A stretch of DNA of 64,000 bases from JBGTSJ01 sp041940305. Lineage in GTDB: Bacteria; Planctomycetota; Planctomycetia; Planctomycetales; Planctomycetaceae. The notes beneath the pieces are model-generated. The model saw nothing but the letters and a program-made list of their open reading frames with translations. It did no database searches and had not been told where the DNA came from. The translations under genes were made by a program, and so were the position numbers. Shown here piece after piece: positions 1 to 8,450 of the stretch. Location of the stretch: contig JBGTSJ010000002.1 in NCBI GenBank assembly GCA_041940305.1, forward strand, positions 62,001 to 126,000, read 5' to 3'. Each line of letters opens with the position of its first letter. Within the stretch, counting starts at the first letter, position 1.

Positions 1-524
1 TCGCCGGACAGGACGATGTTGCCGGGGCAGAGGTAGTTGGCGATCTCGATCGTGCCGACCTTGGCAGCTTCATCCCGGATCTGCTGCACCTGGTCCACGT
101 TGAGGAGCAGGGCGCTGACCATGCCGGAGGGGGTGGCATCGGCGGCGTCCTGCATGGCGCGGCCGCGCTGCTGGACGACGCGCAGGCCATCCTCGAATGA
201 CATCGCGCCGGCGAACACCAGAGCGGTGTATTCACCCAGGCTGAGGCCGGCCGTCATTTCGCAGGCGAGGGCCGTTTCGGGCTGCTCGGTACGGAGCTTT
301 TCGAGGCAGGCGAGGCTGGTGACAAACAGGGCCGGCTGTGAGATGACAGTGGAGTCGAGCTCGGCGGCGGGGCCTTCCCAGCAGAGTTTGGCGAGGTCGT
401 AGCCGAGGATGTCGGCGGCCTGGTCGTACAGGCGGCGGGCGGCGGGGAACTGCTCGGCGATCTTGCGGCCCATGCCGACGTGCTGGGCGCCCTGGCCGGG
501 GAAGAGGAAGGCGATGCGGGACAT
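1..524 (-). CDS. fabD: Malonyl-CoA:ACP transacylase FabD (3' part outside window)
   Basis: Transfers the malonyl group from CoA to acyl carrier protein for fatty-acid synthesis in the cytoplasm. The N-terminus reads MSRIAFLFPGQGAQHVGMG, the standard FabD opening with the oxyanion-hole glutamine. GLSLGEY follows at residues 93-99, with Ser95 as the acyl-enzyme nucleophile. About 174 residues are visible of the usual ~310; the catalytic His region lies beyond the window. The ATG at 524 is preceded by an AGGTGA site. It is last of three minus-strand genes (rpmF, plsX, fabD) and sits 92 nt after plsX. The fabH gene that often lies between plsX and fabD is absent here. Confidence 0.95.
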   Translation of the reverse strand, partial: MSRIAFLFPGQGAQHVGMGRKIAEQFPAARRLYDQAADILGYDLAKLCWEGPAAELDSTVISQPALFVTSLACLEKLRTEQPETALACEMTAGLSLGEYTALVFAGAMSFEDGLRVVQQRGRAMQDAADATPSGMVSALLLNVDQVQQIRDEAAKVGTIEIANYLCPGNIVLSG

Positions 525-616
525 GGATCACCTGCAAAGGGGCCGCGGATGACGCGGATCGGGCGGGTTTACGCGGAGAACGGCGAAGAGGGTCAGCGGT
601 CGCCTTTGACTCCCCG

Positions 617-1627
617 CTACACGGGCTCGGGGGCGGGAGTGGCGCTGAGTTCTTCGATGATCTGCGGGTTGATGCGGTGATCGCGGAGAGTGGCGGCGCC
701 GCGGAGGGCGTTGGCGATGGAGCGGTCGTCGCTCGAGCCGTGGCAGATCAGGCAGATGCCGTCCACGCCGAGGAGCGGCGCGCCGCCGAACTCGTTGTAC
801 TCGTAGCCGCGGGTGATGTTGCGGAACGCCGTGGCGACGGCTTCGCGATCGGTATCCACAACCTGCAGCACATCGCGCGAGATGGCCTGCAACATCATCG
901 ACGCCATGCCTTCGCTGACCTTGAGGACGACGTTGCCGACGAAGCCCTCGCAGATGATCACGTCCACGTTGCCGTGATAGAGGTCGCGTCCCTCGACGTT
1001 GCCGACGTAGTGCGGCCGGAGCCGGCTGCCGACGATCAGGTCGTGCGTCTCGCGAACGAGGTCGGTCCCTTTGCCCTCTTCGCTGCCGATGTTCATCAGG
1101 CCGACGCGCGGGGACGAGACGCCCAGCAGCTCGCGGGCGTAGATGGTGCCCATCACGGCGTACTGGAAGAGGTGTTCCGGCCGGGCGGCGGGATTGGCGC
1201 CGACGTCGAGCAGGACGGCCCGTCCCGTGAGCGTGGGGAGCACGACGGCGATGCCGGGGCGCTTGACTCCCTTGAGAAACAGCCGCGTGCGGAGACCTGC
1301 GGCGACGACGCCGCCGGTGTTGCCGGCGCTGACGACTGCTTCGACCTCCTTGCCAGCCATCAGCTTCCAGCAGACGGCGATGGAGCAGTTGGGCTTTTTG
1401 CGCATGGCATCGGTCGGCTTCTCCTCCATGCCGATGAAGCCGTCGGCGGGGGCGACGGAGAGGCGTTCGCCCGAGTAGCCGGATGCGGTCAGCCGCGAGT
1501 CGAGGTCGGTGCGGTCGCCGACGAGGACGATCTCCAGTTCCGGATGGGCCTGGACCGCCTTAATCGCTCCGTCGATGTTGACCTGCGGAGCGAAGTCCCC
1601 GCCCATCGCATCCAATGCGATGCGCAT
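617..1627 (-). CDS. plsX: Phosphate acyltransferase PlsX
   Basis: Makes acyl-phosphate from acyl-ACP, the first step toward membrane phospholipids with PlsY; PlsX is a peripheral membrane enzyme. The 336-residue length is normal. The start MRIALDAMGGDFAP is the family signature, and later blocks such as SAGNTGG, DVGAN and ICEGFVGN(V) are typical. The ATG at 1627 lies 6 nt after the rpmF stop, and its GGAG site overlaps the end of rpmF, so the two are probably translated from one message. The pairing with rpmF upstream and fabD downstream is the common bacterial lipid-synthesis order. Confidence 0.96.
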   Translation of the reverse strand: MRIALDAMGGDFAPQVNIDGAIKAVQAHPELEIVLVGDRTDLDSRLTASGYSGERLSVAPADGFIGMEEKPTDAMRKKPNCSIAVCWKLMAGKEVEAVVSAGNTGGVVAAGLRTRLFLKGVKRPGIAVVLPTLTGRAVLLDVGANPAARPEHLFQYAVMGTIYARELLGVSSPRVGLMNIGSEEGKGTDLVRETHDLIVGSRLRPHYVGNVEGRDLYHGNVDVIICEGFVGNVVLKVSEGMASMMLQAISRDVLQVVDTDREAVATAFRNITRGYEYNEFGGAPLLGVDGICLICHGSSDDRSIANALRGAATLRDHRINPQIIEELSATPAPEPV

Positions 1628-1633
1628 GGCGGA

Positions 1634-1813
1634 TCACTCCTCGGTTTCGATGAAGGTGCGGCCCTGGTAGTGGCCGCAGTTGGGACAGACCACGTGGGAC
1701 GGCTTGGCGGTATTGCACTGCGGACAGAACTGCAGCTTGAGCCGCTTGACGGCGTCGTGGGCGCGTCGCCGCCGGCCGCGCGTTTTGGAGCTTTTTCTCT
1801 TGGGGACCGCCAT
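1634..1813 (-). CDS. rpmF: Ribosomal protein bL32
   Basis: A 59-residue protein of the large ribosomal subunit. It starts MAVPKRKSSKTRGRRRRAH, the typical basic bL32 N-terminus, and carries a zinc-ribbon with CPQC at residues 30-33 and CPNC at 43-46, so this is the zinc-binding (C+) form. It is the promoter-proximal gene of rpmF-plsX-fabD on the minus strand. The coding assignment is firm from sequence and context. Confidence 0.95.
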   Translation of the reverse strand: MAVPKRKSSKTRGRRRRAHDAVKRLKLQFCPQCNTAKPSHVVCPNCGHYQGRTFIETEE

Positions 1814-2466
1814 GACAGTGTGACCTTAAGTCTCGTCGTAACAGAGGTTTATTCCGCAGCGCCGCGTCCGGTGCGGACGGCGATCGCCGGTTGCCGAATG
1901 AGCGGGGCATCGTACGGGAATGGCGGAAATGATGTCAAGGAAGCGGGTTGCGGGAAGGGGGGGCTGATCGAGGTGTTCAGCAAGTGCCAGCAGCCCTGGT
2001 GCGCGGATTCTTCCGGCGGGAAGTTGCGCGGCGGGGGGCAGCAAGGCTGGGCAACTTGGCAGCTTTTCAACTTGCGGGGGGATGGATCCGTGACTGAGTT
2101 GGTAAGAAGCTGGGACAAGTTGCCGCCAAGTTTGTGAGAAGTTGGCCGGTGGGAGATCACGCATCGTCCTGTTCGGTCTGGCTGCCTACCCGATCGGGGG
2201 AGTTGCGCATGGGCGAAAGAAAGCCGACACAAAGGCGCAGAGGCGCGGAGACACACGAAGAAGGAAGGGTAGGGCCTGAGGCGACGGCGCTGGTCGGGTA
2301 GTGTGGACCTGCGGGATGCCCCGGCTACACGCTGCCACGGGTCGCAGTCTGACCCCAGCCACCCCGCCGGTCGCAGGAGAACGTCAGCAAATGGATGTGC
2401 CCCGGTTCGTTGAAGTGCGCTTGCGTGGGGGGAGGGGATGCGATGTTCGTACCCGGAGGACATCCC
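1814..2466. other. Intergenic, no supported gene
   Basis: About 650 bases upstream of rpmF. Open frames here are patchy and lack recognisable domains. The segment at 2225-2275 has the low-complexity 'aaaggcgcagaggcgcggag' style seen at several other places in the window. A short stretch near 2340-2375 (gtcgcagtctgaccccagcc) recurs near 3600-3635. The rpmF promoter should lie just above 1813, but no convincing -35/-10 pair was picked out. Confidence 0.5.
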
Positions 2467-2583
2467 GGCGACACGCTGCGACAGGTGGACCCGCAGCGGC
2501 ACGGCCGGACGAGACAGCATTGGCGTCCGGCTGGGCGTCCAACCCAAGGCAAACGCTCATTGTCTGATGGTCGCACCAGACAG

Positions 2584-2621
2584 GTTTCCTGTGCTACGCA
2601 CACAGCTTGTTCCAAGCTGTG
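2584..2621. repeat. Dispersed double-hairpin repeat
   Basis: Two adjacent stem-loops: ACAGG-TTT-CCTGT, then CACAGCTTG-TTC-CAAGCTGTG (2601-2621). The same arrangement occurs at 7317-7351 and 15006-15047. The last copy has a compensating stem change (CACTGCTTG with CAAGCAGTG). It is probably a REP-like mobile palindrome. Confidence 0.75.
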
Positions 2622-2815
2622 TCACCCGCGAACGACGGGTGTTTCCGAGGCCCTGCTGTGCCTGCGGGACGAGCGTGGGTAGAATTCAGGCGATCAAGGC
2701 AGCATATCCCGCGTGCATGTCAGAGGATGTCGCCAGCGACGCCAACGCATTCACGATGCGGGTTTTTAAGCGAAGGGCAGGTTCTGCCAGATACTGACTC
2801 GTTGTGAGGTCCAAC

Positions 2816-3370
2816 ATGAGATGTCTCAGCTTCGCCCTGCTGCTGGTTCTCCACACGCTCACGGCCCTGGCTGCCGAGCCACCCGCTCAGGGTCCAACGC
2901 CGGAGTCGATCGCGCGGCGACAATTCAATCAGGTGTTCGTCAAAGTCATCATGCCGGTCACCGAGCACACTCCGAAGCAGGATGGCCCCGTCGTCGAAGC
3001 CTGGGTGGCAGAGCAACTCCAACAACTGGGTGCGTCCGAGTATTTCGCTGTCACCAACTGGGTGCCTGTTTGTGACGGGCTGCTCGCGGACGACGAAGTC
3101 AACAATGAAGTATGGCGCGGCAGTTTTGGCAAGACTTCCTTTTGCGCCGTCGGCGGAGACCTTCCTGAACGCAGCAATGGGCATGTGCTGGTGAGCGTCG
3201 TTGGCTGGTCACCCGGGGCCGTTGAGGCAAGAGTCATGCTGGTGGATGAACCTGGCACTCGAACTGTTGAGCCGGCGGTGTATCATTCTCCCAGCGGAGA
3301 AAAAAGGCAGATTGAGGGGGAGCAGCCGATCGCTTATGTGGCCATCCTGATTGGACCGCCTCCGATGTAG
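2816..3370 (+). CDS. Exported protein of unknown function (copy A)
   Basis: Encodes 184 residues. The first ~20 (MRCLSFALLLVLHTLTALAAE) form a Sec signal peptide with an Ala-rich cleavage site, so the product is probably periplasmic. The mature part has two cysteines in the middle (VPVCDG and TSFCAVGG) that could form a disulfide. It ends in a hydrophobic strand followed by GPPPM. The ATG at 2816 was preferred over an upstream GTG at 2804 because the signal peptide starts there and GAGG lies about 7 bases upstream. A paralogue about 90 percent identical lies at 7545-8099; the differences cluster around the cysteine region. No family was recognised. Confidence 0.8.
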   Translation: MRCLSFALLLVLHTLTALAAEPPAQGPTPESIARRQFNQVFVKVIMPVTEHTPKQDGPVVEAWVAEQLQQLGASEYFAVTNWVPVCDGLLADDEVNNEVWRGSFGKTSFCAVGGDLPERSNGHVLVSVVGWSPGAVEARVMLVDEPGTRTVEPAVYHSPSGEKRQIEGEQPIAYVAILIGPPPM

Positions 3371-3412
3371 TTGCGGCGGTCGGTGCGACGACGTCGCAAC
3401 GTGAGGTGCTTG

Positions 3413-3881
3413 TGGATGAACCTCACTACGCCAGGACAGAGTGGCTGGGGCCGAGCTGCCGTGCCATCGCTTCCCACCTCAATCCGCTCCCCTGGCAGAT
3501 CGCGTCAAGTCGGACCACGCACCCGCTTCCATCGCGCACTGGTTCCCCACCTGCTGGGGGCAGACTGGGAATCATGCTTCCCGTATTCGTCACTGCTGCC
3601 CGTCGCAGTCTGACCCCAACCACCCCGCCGGGTCGGGGATGGACTCGGAGGTGGACGTGCTCGGGGATCAGGACGACGGCGAAAAGGCGTGAGTAGGGGA
3701 AGTCGCCCGTCGCAGGAACCCCGGCACCACTCAGGCGGTTGAATCAGCAAAAAGCCGGGGGAAGCGTCGGTAGATCCCCCGGATGCTCCGGCGGCAGAGT
3801 CGGATAGTCTGACTTCTGACTGAACCTGCCCGAGGCGGGTGCGTGGCGGTCCAGCTGTCTGGAGATAGGGAGCCGGTACTC
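3413..3881. other. Intergenic upstream of sulfur cassette
   Basis: No supported gene. It contains a second copy of the 'gtcgcagtctgaccccaacc' segment near 3601-3635. The ribosome-binding site of the next gene (AGGGAG near 3867-3872) lies at the end. The cassette promoter should be here but was not resolved. Confidence 0.5.
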
Positions 3882-5282
3882 ATGACCTTGGTCTTTCAGC
3901 GGGTGAATACTCCCGGCATTGCGCAGCTTTCGTACATCATTGGGGACGACAGCAGCGGGACGGCGGCGGTGATCGATCCGCGGCCGGATGTGCAGATCTA
4001 CCTCGACATCGCCCGCGAGTACGGCGTGGCCATCACGCACGTGTTCGAGACGCACATCCATGCCGACTTCATGAGCGGATCCCGCGAACTGGTTGACCGC
4101 GTGGGACTGGACGAGCCGCATGCCAGTGGCGAGGGGGACGCCAAGTACGATTTCGGCGTCCACAAGATCAAGGACGGTGACCAGTTCGAGTTCGGCTCGG
4201 TGCTGCTGACCGTCCGCCATACTCCGGGTCACACTCCCGAACATGTCGCTTATGAGGCAGCCGAGAAGGACAAGCCCGACGATCCGTGGGGCGTCTTTAC
4301 CGGCGACTCGCTGTTTGTCGGTTCGGCCGGCCGTCCCGACCTGCTGGGAGATGACCAGACGGACGAACTGGTCGAGCAGCTGTTTCACACGCTGCGCGAT
4401 TATTACCTCAAGCTGGACGACGGCGTGCTAATCTACCCCTGCCACGGGGCTGGGTCCGCGTGCGGGGCCGACATCGGCGATCGGCCGATGAGCAGCATCG
4501 GCTATGAACGCCGCTCGAACGATTTCCTCAAGTACGAGGACTTCGAAGAGTTCAAGCGCTTCGTTGACGAAGGGGCGCCTCCCGAGCCGCATCATTACAA
4601 GCGGCTGAAGAAGCTGAACTCGAAGGGGCCGGACATCCTCGGCCACGCGCCCGTCGTGCGCGGGCTGCCTGCGGAGGAGTTCCGCAAGGCCATCGAGAGC
4701 GGGCGCAACCAGCTGCTCGACACGCGGCAAATGCTGGCTTTCGGCGGGGGCCACATCGAAGGGGCCATCAACATCGGGCCGCGTCCCGAACTGTCGGTCT
4801 GGGCGGGGCAGATGCTGGATGCGAAGAAGCCGCTGCTGCTGGTGGTTGAGGACGAGACCGATCTCGACTGGATCGTGTGGCAGTGCGCGTACACCGGTTT
4901 CACGAAGTTCGCCGGCTACCTGGTGGGAGGCATGAAGGCCTGGGACAACGCGGGGTTCGAGCTGCGCAAGACGCCGCAGGCCACCGTCCACCAGGTGCAT
5001 GAGCATCTGAAGGATTGGCAGATCCTCGACGTGCGGGCCCCCGATGAATGGGAAGGGGGCCGCATTCCCGGGGCGAAGCATGTATTCATCGCCGATATGC
5101 GGGACGGACTGGATGGCGCGTCGAAGCTGAAAAGGAAGGACACCGTCGCCGTCTACTGCGACAGCGGATATCGCGCGAGCATCGCGGCCAGCATCCTTGA
5201 ACAACACGGATTCCAGGATGTCCGCAACGTGCCGGGGAGCTGGCAGGCGTGGAAGAAGGCCGGTTACGAGGTGGAGAAATGA
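3882..5282 (+). CDS. MBL-fold persulfide dioxygenase-like protein fused to two rhodanese domains
   Basis: A 466-residue cytoplasmic protein resembling ETHE1/CstB-type enzymes that oxidise persulfide sulfur and pass sulfane sulfur to a rhodanese. The metallo-beta-lactamase part (residues 1-~240) has the iron ligands His58, His60 and Asp62 in THIHADF, His118 in HTPGH, Asp143 in TGDSLF, and the GRPDL loop. A first rhodanese-like domain (~260-355) lacks an active-site cysteine at the expected loop. The second (~365-466) has Cys426 in YCDSGYRAS and is likely catalytic. The ATG at 3882 follows AGGGAG; an upstream GTG at 3843 is less likely. It overlaps the next gene by ATGA. With the YeeE-like genes it points to thiosulfate/persulfide handling. 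Confidence 0.9.
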   Translation: MTLVFQRVNTPGIAQLSYIIGDDSSGTAAVIDPRPDVQIYLDIAREYGVAITHVFETHIHADFMSGSRELVDRVGLDEPHASGEGDAKYDFGVHKIKDGDQFEFGSVLLTVRHTPGHTPEHVAYEAAEKDKPDDPWGVFTGDSLFVGSAGRPDLLGDDQTDELVEQLFHTLRDYYLKLDDGVLIYPCHGAGSACGADIGDRPMSSIGYERRSNDFLKYEDFEEFKRFVDEGAPPEPHHYKRLKKLNSKGPDILGHAPVVRGLPAEEFRKAIESGRNQLLDTRQMLAFGGGHIEGAINIGPRPELSVWAGQMLDAKKPLLLVVEDETDLDWIVWQCAYTGFTKFAGYLVGGMKAWDNAGFELRKTPQATVHQVHEHLKDWQILDVRAPDEWEGGRIPGAKHVFIADMRDGLDGASKLKRKDTVAVYCDSGYRASIAASILEQHGFQDVRNVPGSWQAWKKAGYEVEK

Positions 5283-5905
5283 ACCCCCAGAGCAAGTCAA
5301 TGATCCTCCGGACGGTCCTGGTGCTCGCGGCCTTGCTGCTGATGCCGGCGCTGGCCGCAGCGCAGGACATTGAGGAGCTTCCGTCCCCGTATCCGTATCC
5401 GCCGGCAGCGTGGTCGCCTTATGTGGTGGGGGCGCTGATCGGCGTGCTCACGATGCTGACGCTGACGATCTCGAAGAAGCCGGTCGGGGCGTCCAGCGCG
5501 TATGCGAATCTGGCCGGGCTGGCCGGCCGCGCCGTGGCCCCGGACCACATCGGTTCGCTTCCCTACTTCAAGGAGAAGAAGCCGACGATCGACTGGGAGA
5601 TGATTTTCGTCCTGGGAGCGGTGATCGGCGCCTGCATCGCGGCCTGGACCGGCGGCGAGCTGACGGGCTACTACCTGCAGGACATGTGGATCATCCGGTT
5701 CGGGGCCGACAGTCATCTGCTGCGAACGGTCGTCGCGTTCGTGGGAGGAGCCACAATGGCATATGGCGCGCGGATGGCCGGCGGCTGCACCAGCGGGCAC
5801 GGCATCAGCGGCACACTGCAGCTGGCCGTGGGCTCGTGGGTGGCCGTCATCTGTTTCTTCATCGGCGGAATCGTGGTGGCCGTCCCGCTGTATCGACTTC
5901 TCTGA
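5279..5905 (+). CDS. YeeE/YedE-type sulfur-compound transporter, first half
   Basis: A 208-residue integral membrane protein. It has an N-terminal signal/anchor (residues ~8-29), then hydrophobic segments near 47-63, 107-125 and 150-207. The signature GARMAGGCTSGHGISG sits near residues 160-176; it contains the conserved cysteine that in TsuA/YeeE proteins passes thiosulfate sulfur through the channel. The start overlaps the stop of the MBL-rhodanese gene, so the two are translationally coupled. It pairs with the next gene, which carries the second cysteine motif. Import of thiosulfate for the adjoining rhodanese enzyme is an inference. Confidence 0.88.
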   Translation: MNPQSKSMILRTVLVLAALLLMPALAAAQDIEELPSPYPYPPAAWSPYVVGALIGVLTMLTLTISKKPVGASSAYANLAGLAGRAVAPDHIGSLPYFKEKKPTIDWEMIFVLGAVIGACIAAWTGGELTGYYLQDMWIIRFGADSHLLRTVVAFVGGATMAYGARMAGGCTSGHGISGTLQLAVGSWVAVICFFIGGIVVAVPLYRLL

Positions 5906-5949
5906 TTCGCAAAGCAATCCGTATACGCAGCTCGATCCCTGGATCTCCC

Positions 5950-6600
5950 ATGAGCGCATCTGCCGACCGCCCCTTCGATTCTCCGCTGCAGGCCGCGAGT
6001 GCTGCGCCGCCCGCGGAGAAGAATCGTCCCAAGACCGATGTTCGGGAGTGGCCGTGGGTGAAGGGATCGGCCGCGACGATGGCGCAGGCCCTCGTCTTCG
6101 GCGTCGTCTTCGGATTCCTGCTGCAGAAAGGGGGCGTCGCCAAGTTCGACATCCTGATCGGTGCGCTGCTGCTGGAGAACTTCGTCGTCGTGAAGGTGAT
6201 GCTCTCGGCCATCGTCGTCGGCATGGTGGGGGTGTATTTCCTGGAGCGTGCAGGGCTGCTGGAGCGGCAGCTGAAGGAGACGGTGTACGGGTCGAACATT
6301 ATCGGCGGACTGATCTTCGGCGTCGGGTTCGCCTTGCTGGCCTACTGCCCGGGGACGGATGCGGCCGCCGTCGGCCAGGGGAATCTCGACGCCCTGACGG
6401 GAGTGGCCGGCATGATTGTCGGCTCGTATCTGTTCGCGCTGGCGTCGAAGTACACCAGCGGGACGATCACCAAGTGGGGCAATCGCGGCAAGATCACGCT
6501 CGCCGACGTGCTCAAGCTGCCGAGGGGGACGACGGTCGCCATCGTGGCGCCGCTCCTCGTCGTCGTGCTCGTGCTGCTGGAACTGTTCGCACGAGATTAG
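5950..6600 (+). CDS. YeeE/YedE-type sulfur-compound transporter, second half
   Basis: A 216-residue membrane protein with a ~38-residue polar N-terminus followed by about five hydrophobic segments. The motif AYCPGTDAAA near residue 136 carries the conserved cysteine of the second YeeE/YedE repeat. Together with 5279-5905 it appears to form a two-chain version of a transporter that is a single chain in other bacteria. The ATG at 5950 lies 44 nt after the previous stop; the upstream site is weak. Function is inferred from the motif pair and from the persulfide dioxygenase neighbour. Confidence 0.86.
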   Translation: MSASADRPFDSPLQAASAAPPAEKNRPKTDVREWPWVKGSAATMAQALVFGVVFGFLLQKGGVAKFDILIGALLLENFVVVKVMLSAIVVGMVGVYFLERAGLLERQLKETVYGSNIIGGLIFGVGFALLAYCPGTDAAAVGQGNLDALTGVAGMIVGSYLFALASKYTSGTITKWGNRGKITLADVLKLPRGTTVAIVAPLLVVVLVLLELFARD

Positions 6601-6619
6601 AGGCGATTCCAGAACCGAG

Positions 6620-6727
6620 AGGGCGAGGCTCCTGCCGAGCCAACTTCGTCAGGGGACCCGTTGATACGACCGGCTCCGCGGGAGCGTCGCCCTCCCATAC
6701 CGCACCATTCCTGGTTGTGAAACTGCC
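6620..6727 (+). repeat. Dispersed ~108-bp repeat, copy 1
   Basis: Aligns with 23765-23871 over its full length at roughly 85 percent identity, from 'agggcga.gctcct' to 'gaaactgcc'. The central block 'cggctccgcgggagcgtcgc' is identical. It contains an imperfect palindrome (ggctccgcgggagc). Noncoding, between the transporter and the DUF202 gene. Confidence 0.75.
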
Positions 6728-6794
6728 TCTTACTCGTCGCTCCGCTTCAACGCCCCTCGCCTGCGGACCGACACACCGGAGAGCACGAGCCGGC

Positions 6795-7157
6795 ATGAGC
6801 GACATCACCACCGAACTGGCAGAACGGCGGACGATCACCGCGCATGAGCGAACGCTGCTTGCCGTCGAACGCACGCTCAGCGCCTGGCTCCGCACCGGCC
6901 TCGCCTCCGCCGCCACGGGGTTCGCGCTGGTGAAGCTGATGACGGACTCCGAACCGCGCTGGCTGATTCAGACGCTCGGGGCCGTGTTCATTGCGGCCGG
7001 GGGGCTCATGATTGTCCTGGGCACCTGGAGCTATCGAGCGTCCCTCCGCGAGATCCCCGACACACCCATCCGTGGCGCCCCCTCCTGGATCATGCAGGCC
7101 CTCGGCATCACCCTTGCGGCCGGAGCCGCAGCGGCGCTGATGCTTGTTTTCAAGTAG
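6795..7157 (+). CDS. DUF202 (YidH-like) membrane protein
   Basis: A 120-residue inner-membrane protein. The N-terminal ERTLLAVERTLSAWLRTGLA near residues 18-37 is the hallmark of the DUF202 family, followed by three hydrophobic segments (about 33-47, 57-77 and 98-118). The ATG at 6795 precedes MSDITTELAERRTI. It is last in the cassette that begins at 3882 but is separated from the transporter by a repeat-containing gap of 194 nt, so co-transcription is uncertain. The family has no settled biochemical role. Confidence 0.85.
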   Translation: MSDITTELAERRTITAHERTLLAVERTLSAWLRTGLASAATGFALVKLMTDSEPRWLIQTLGAVFIAAGGLMIVLGTWSYRASLREIPDTPIRGAPSWIMQALGITLAAGAAAALMLVFK

Positions 7158-7316
7158 TGCTCCGTCAGTTGTGAAGACGGCGCTGAATGACGGCCCGATG
7201 ACACGCTGCGAAAGTGGGACCCGCATTGGCACTGCTGGACGAGCCAGCAGGCGCGCCTGGATGGGCGTCCAGCCCGACCCAAACGCTCATCGTCTGATGG
7301 ACGCACCAGACAGGTT

Positions 7317-7351
7317 TCCGGTGCTACGCACGCAGCTTGTTCCAAGCTGTG
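7317..7351. repeat. Dispersed double-hairpin repeat
   Basis: Copy of the element at 2584-2621. Its second stem is CAGCTTG-TTC-CAAGCTG. The first hairpin is weaker here because CCTGT has become CCGGT. Confidence 0.7.
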
Positions 7352-7544
7352 GCATCACGCGAACGACGGGTGTTTGCGAGGACCTGCTGTGCCTGCGGGA
7401 CGAGCGTGGGTAGAATTCAGGCGATCAGACCAGCGCATCCCGCGTGCATGTCAGACGATGTCGCCGGCATCTGGCAACGCATTCACAATGCGGGTTGTTG
7501 AGCGAAAGGCAGGTTCTGCCTACCGACACGTTGTGAGGTCCAAC

Positions 7545-8099
7545 ATGAGATGTCTCAGCTTCGTCCTGCTGCTGGTTCTCCACGCGCTCACGGCGTTGGC
7601 TGCCGAGCCACCCGCGCAGGATCCAACGCCGGAGTCGATCGCGCGGCGACAATTCAATCAGGTGTTCGTCAAAGTCATCATGCCGGTCACCGAGCACACT
7701 CCAAAGCAGGATGGCCCCGTTGTCGAAGCCTGGGTGGCAGAGCAGCTCGAATCGCTGGGCGAGTCCGAGTATTTCGCCGTCACAAACTGGGTGCCTGTTT
7801 GCGACGGGCTGCTGGCGGACGAGGTCGTCGACAATCGCGTCTGGGACGGCAGCCTGGGCAACACCTCCTTTTGCAATGTCGGCGGAGACCTTCCGGAACG
7901 CAACAACGGACGCGTGCTGGTGAGCGTCGTTGGCTGGTCACCCGGGGCCGTTGAGGCGAGAGTCATGCTGGCGGATGAACCTGGGACTCGAACCGTTGAG
8001 CCGGCGCTCTATCATTCTCCCAGCGGAGAAAAACGGCAGGTTGAGGGCGAGCAGCCGATCGCGTATGTGGCCATCCTGATTGGACCGCCTCCGATGTAG
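7545..8099 (+). CDS. Exported protein of unknown function (copy B)
   Basis: Same length (184 residues) as its paralogue at 2816-3370, differing at about 19 positions. The signal peptide is conserved, as are both cysteines (VPVCDG, TSFCNVGG) and the C-terminus ending GPPPM. Changes concentrate between residues ~68 and ~125, including several charge swaps, while the flanks are nearly identical. The ATG at 7545 follows GTGAGGTCCAAC exactly as in copy A. An open frame extends upstream to 7374 but is not conserved as coding in copy A. Probably periplasmic; no known family recognised. Confidence 0.8.
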   Translation: MRCLSFVLLLVLHALTALAAEPPAQDPTPESIARRQFNQVFVKVIMPVTEHTPKQDGPVVEAWVAEQLESLGESEYFAVTNWVPVCDGLLADEVVDNRVWDGSLGNTSFCNVGGDLPERNNGRVLVSVVGWSPGAVEARVMLADEPGTRTVEPALYHSPSGEKRQVEGEQPIAYVAILIGPPPM

Positions 8100-8147
8100 T
8101 TGCGGCGGGAAGCGTCCATGCGACGACGTCGCAATGTAAGGTGCTGC

Positions 8148-8450
8148 GGCTTGCGCGGACAGTCCAACACCTCATTTCGGGACGACCGGTTGACTGATGG
8201 CACAGAGCAATGCGGTGATATCCCCGCCCCCGGTTCGAGGGTGAATTGGATCCGAGTCAAGACAAGAGCCGTCTGAGGTAATCCTTCACGTACGGGTCTG
8301 TGCGGGGTCCGCCGGCAACGGCGGTCCGTACCGCGATCCTCGCGACTTTCGGCGGGGAGCCTGCTTTCCACGATGGCCTTGAGTGCGGTACTATGTGTTA
8401 TCAACTCCTCGCGATTCTAGGGGCCGAGCCACCAGGGGACTGACACGACG
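8148..8450. other. Intergenic upstream of cold-shock/DUF3825 gene
   Basis: About 300 bases without a supported gene. No repeat shared with other parts of the window was noticed. A promoter for the next gene is expected but was not located. Confidence 0.5.

Larger units (their letters stand above)
2467..3412 (+). repeat. Long direct repeat, copy A
   Basis: Roughly 945 bases that align along their whole length with 7201-8147. The match includes an upstream noncoding part with a double hairpin, the complete small exported-protein gene and about 40 bases past its stop. Identity looks close to 90 percent by eye, with small indels upstream of the gene. The two copies are in direct orientation and bracket the sulfur cassette at 3882-7157. 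No transposase or terminal inverted repeat was seen in either copy, so a segmental duplication is more likely than an insertion sequence. Ends are approximate. Confidence 0.8.
7201..8147 (+). repeat. Long direct repeat, copy B
   Basis: Second copy of 2467-3412 in the same orientation, with the same order: hairpin repeat, upstream region, exported-protein gene, short tail. Just upstream of the gene both copies share 'cagaggttctgcc'-like spacing with small indels. Ends are approximate, because identity fades rather than stopping sharply. Confidence 0.8.

Noticed and set aside
677..2137. 486-residue open frame on the plus strand
   Set aside because: It is the antisense shadow of plsX and rpmF; both real genes are unambiguous on the minus strand.
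2467..8147. Composite transposon
   Set aside because: The flanking repeats contain no transposase gene and no terminal inverted repeats were seen.
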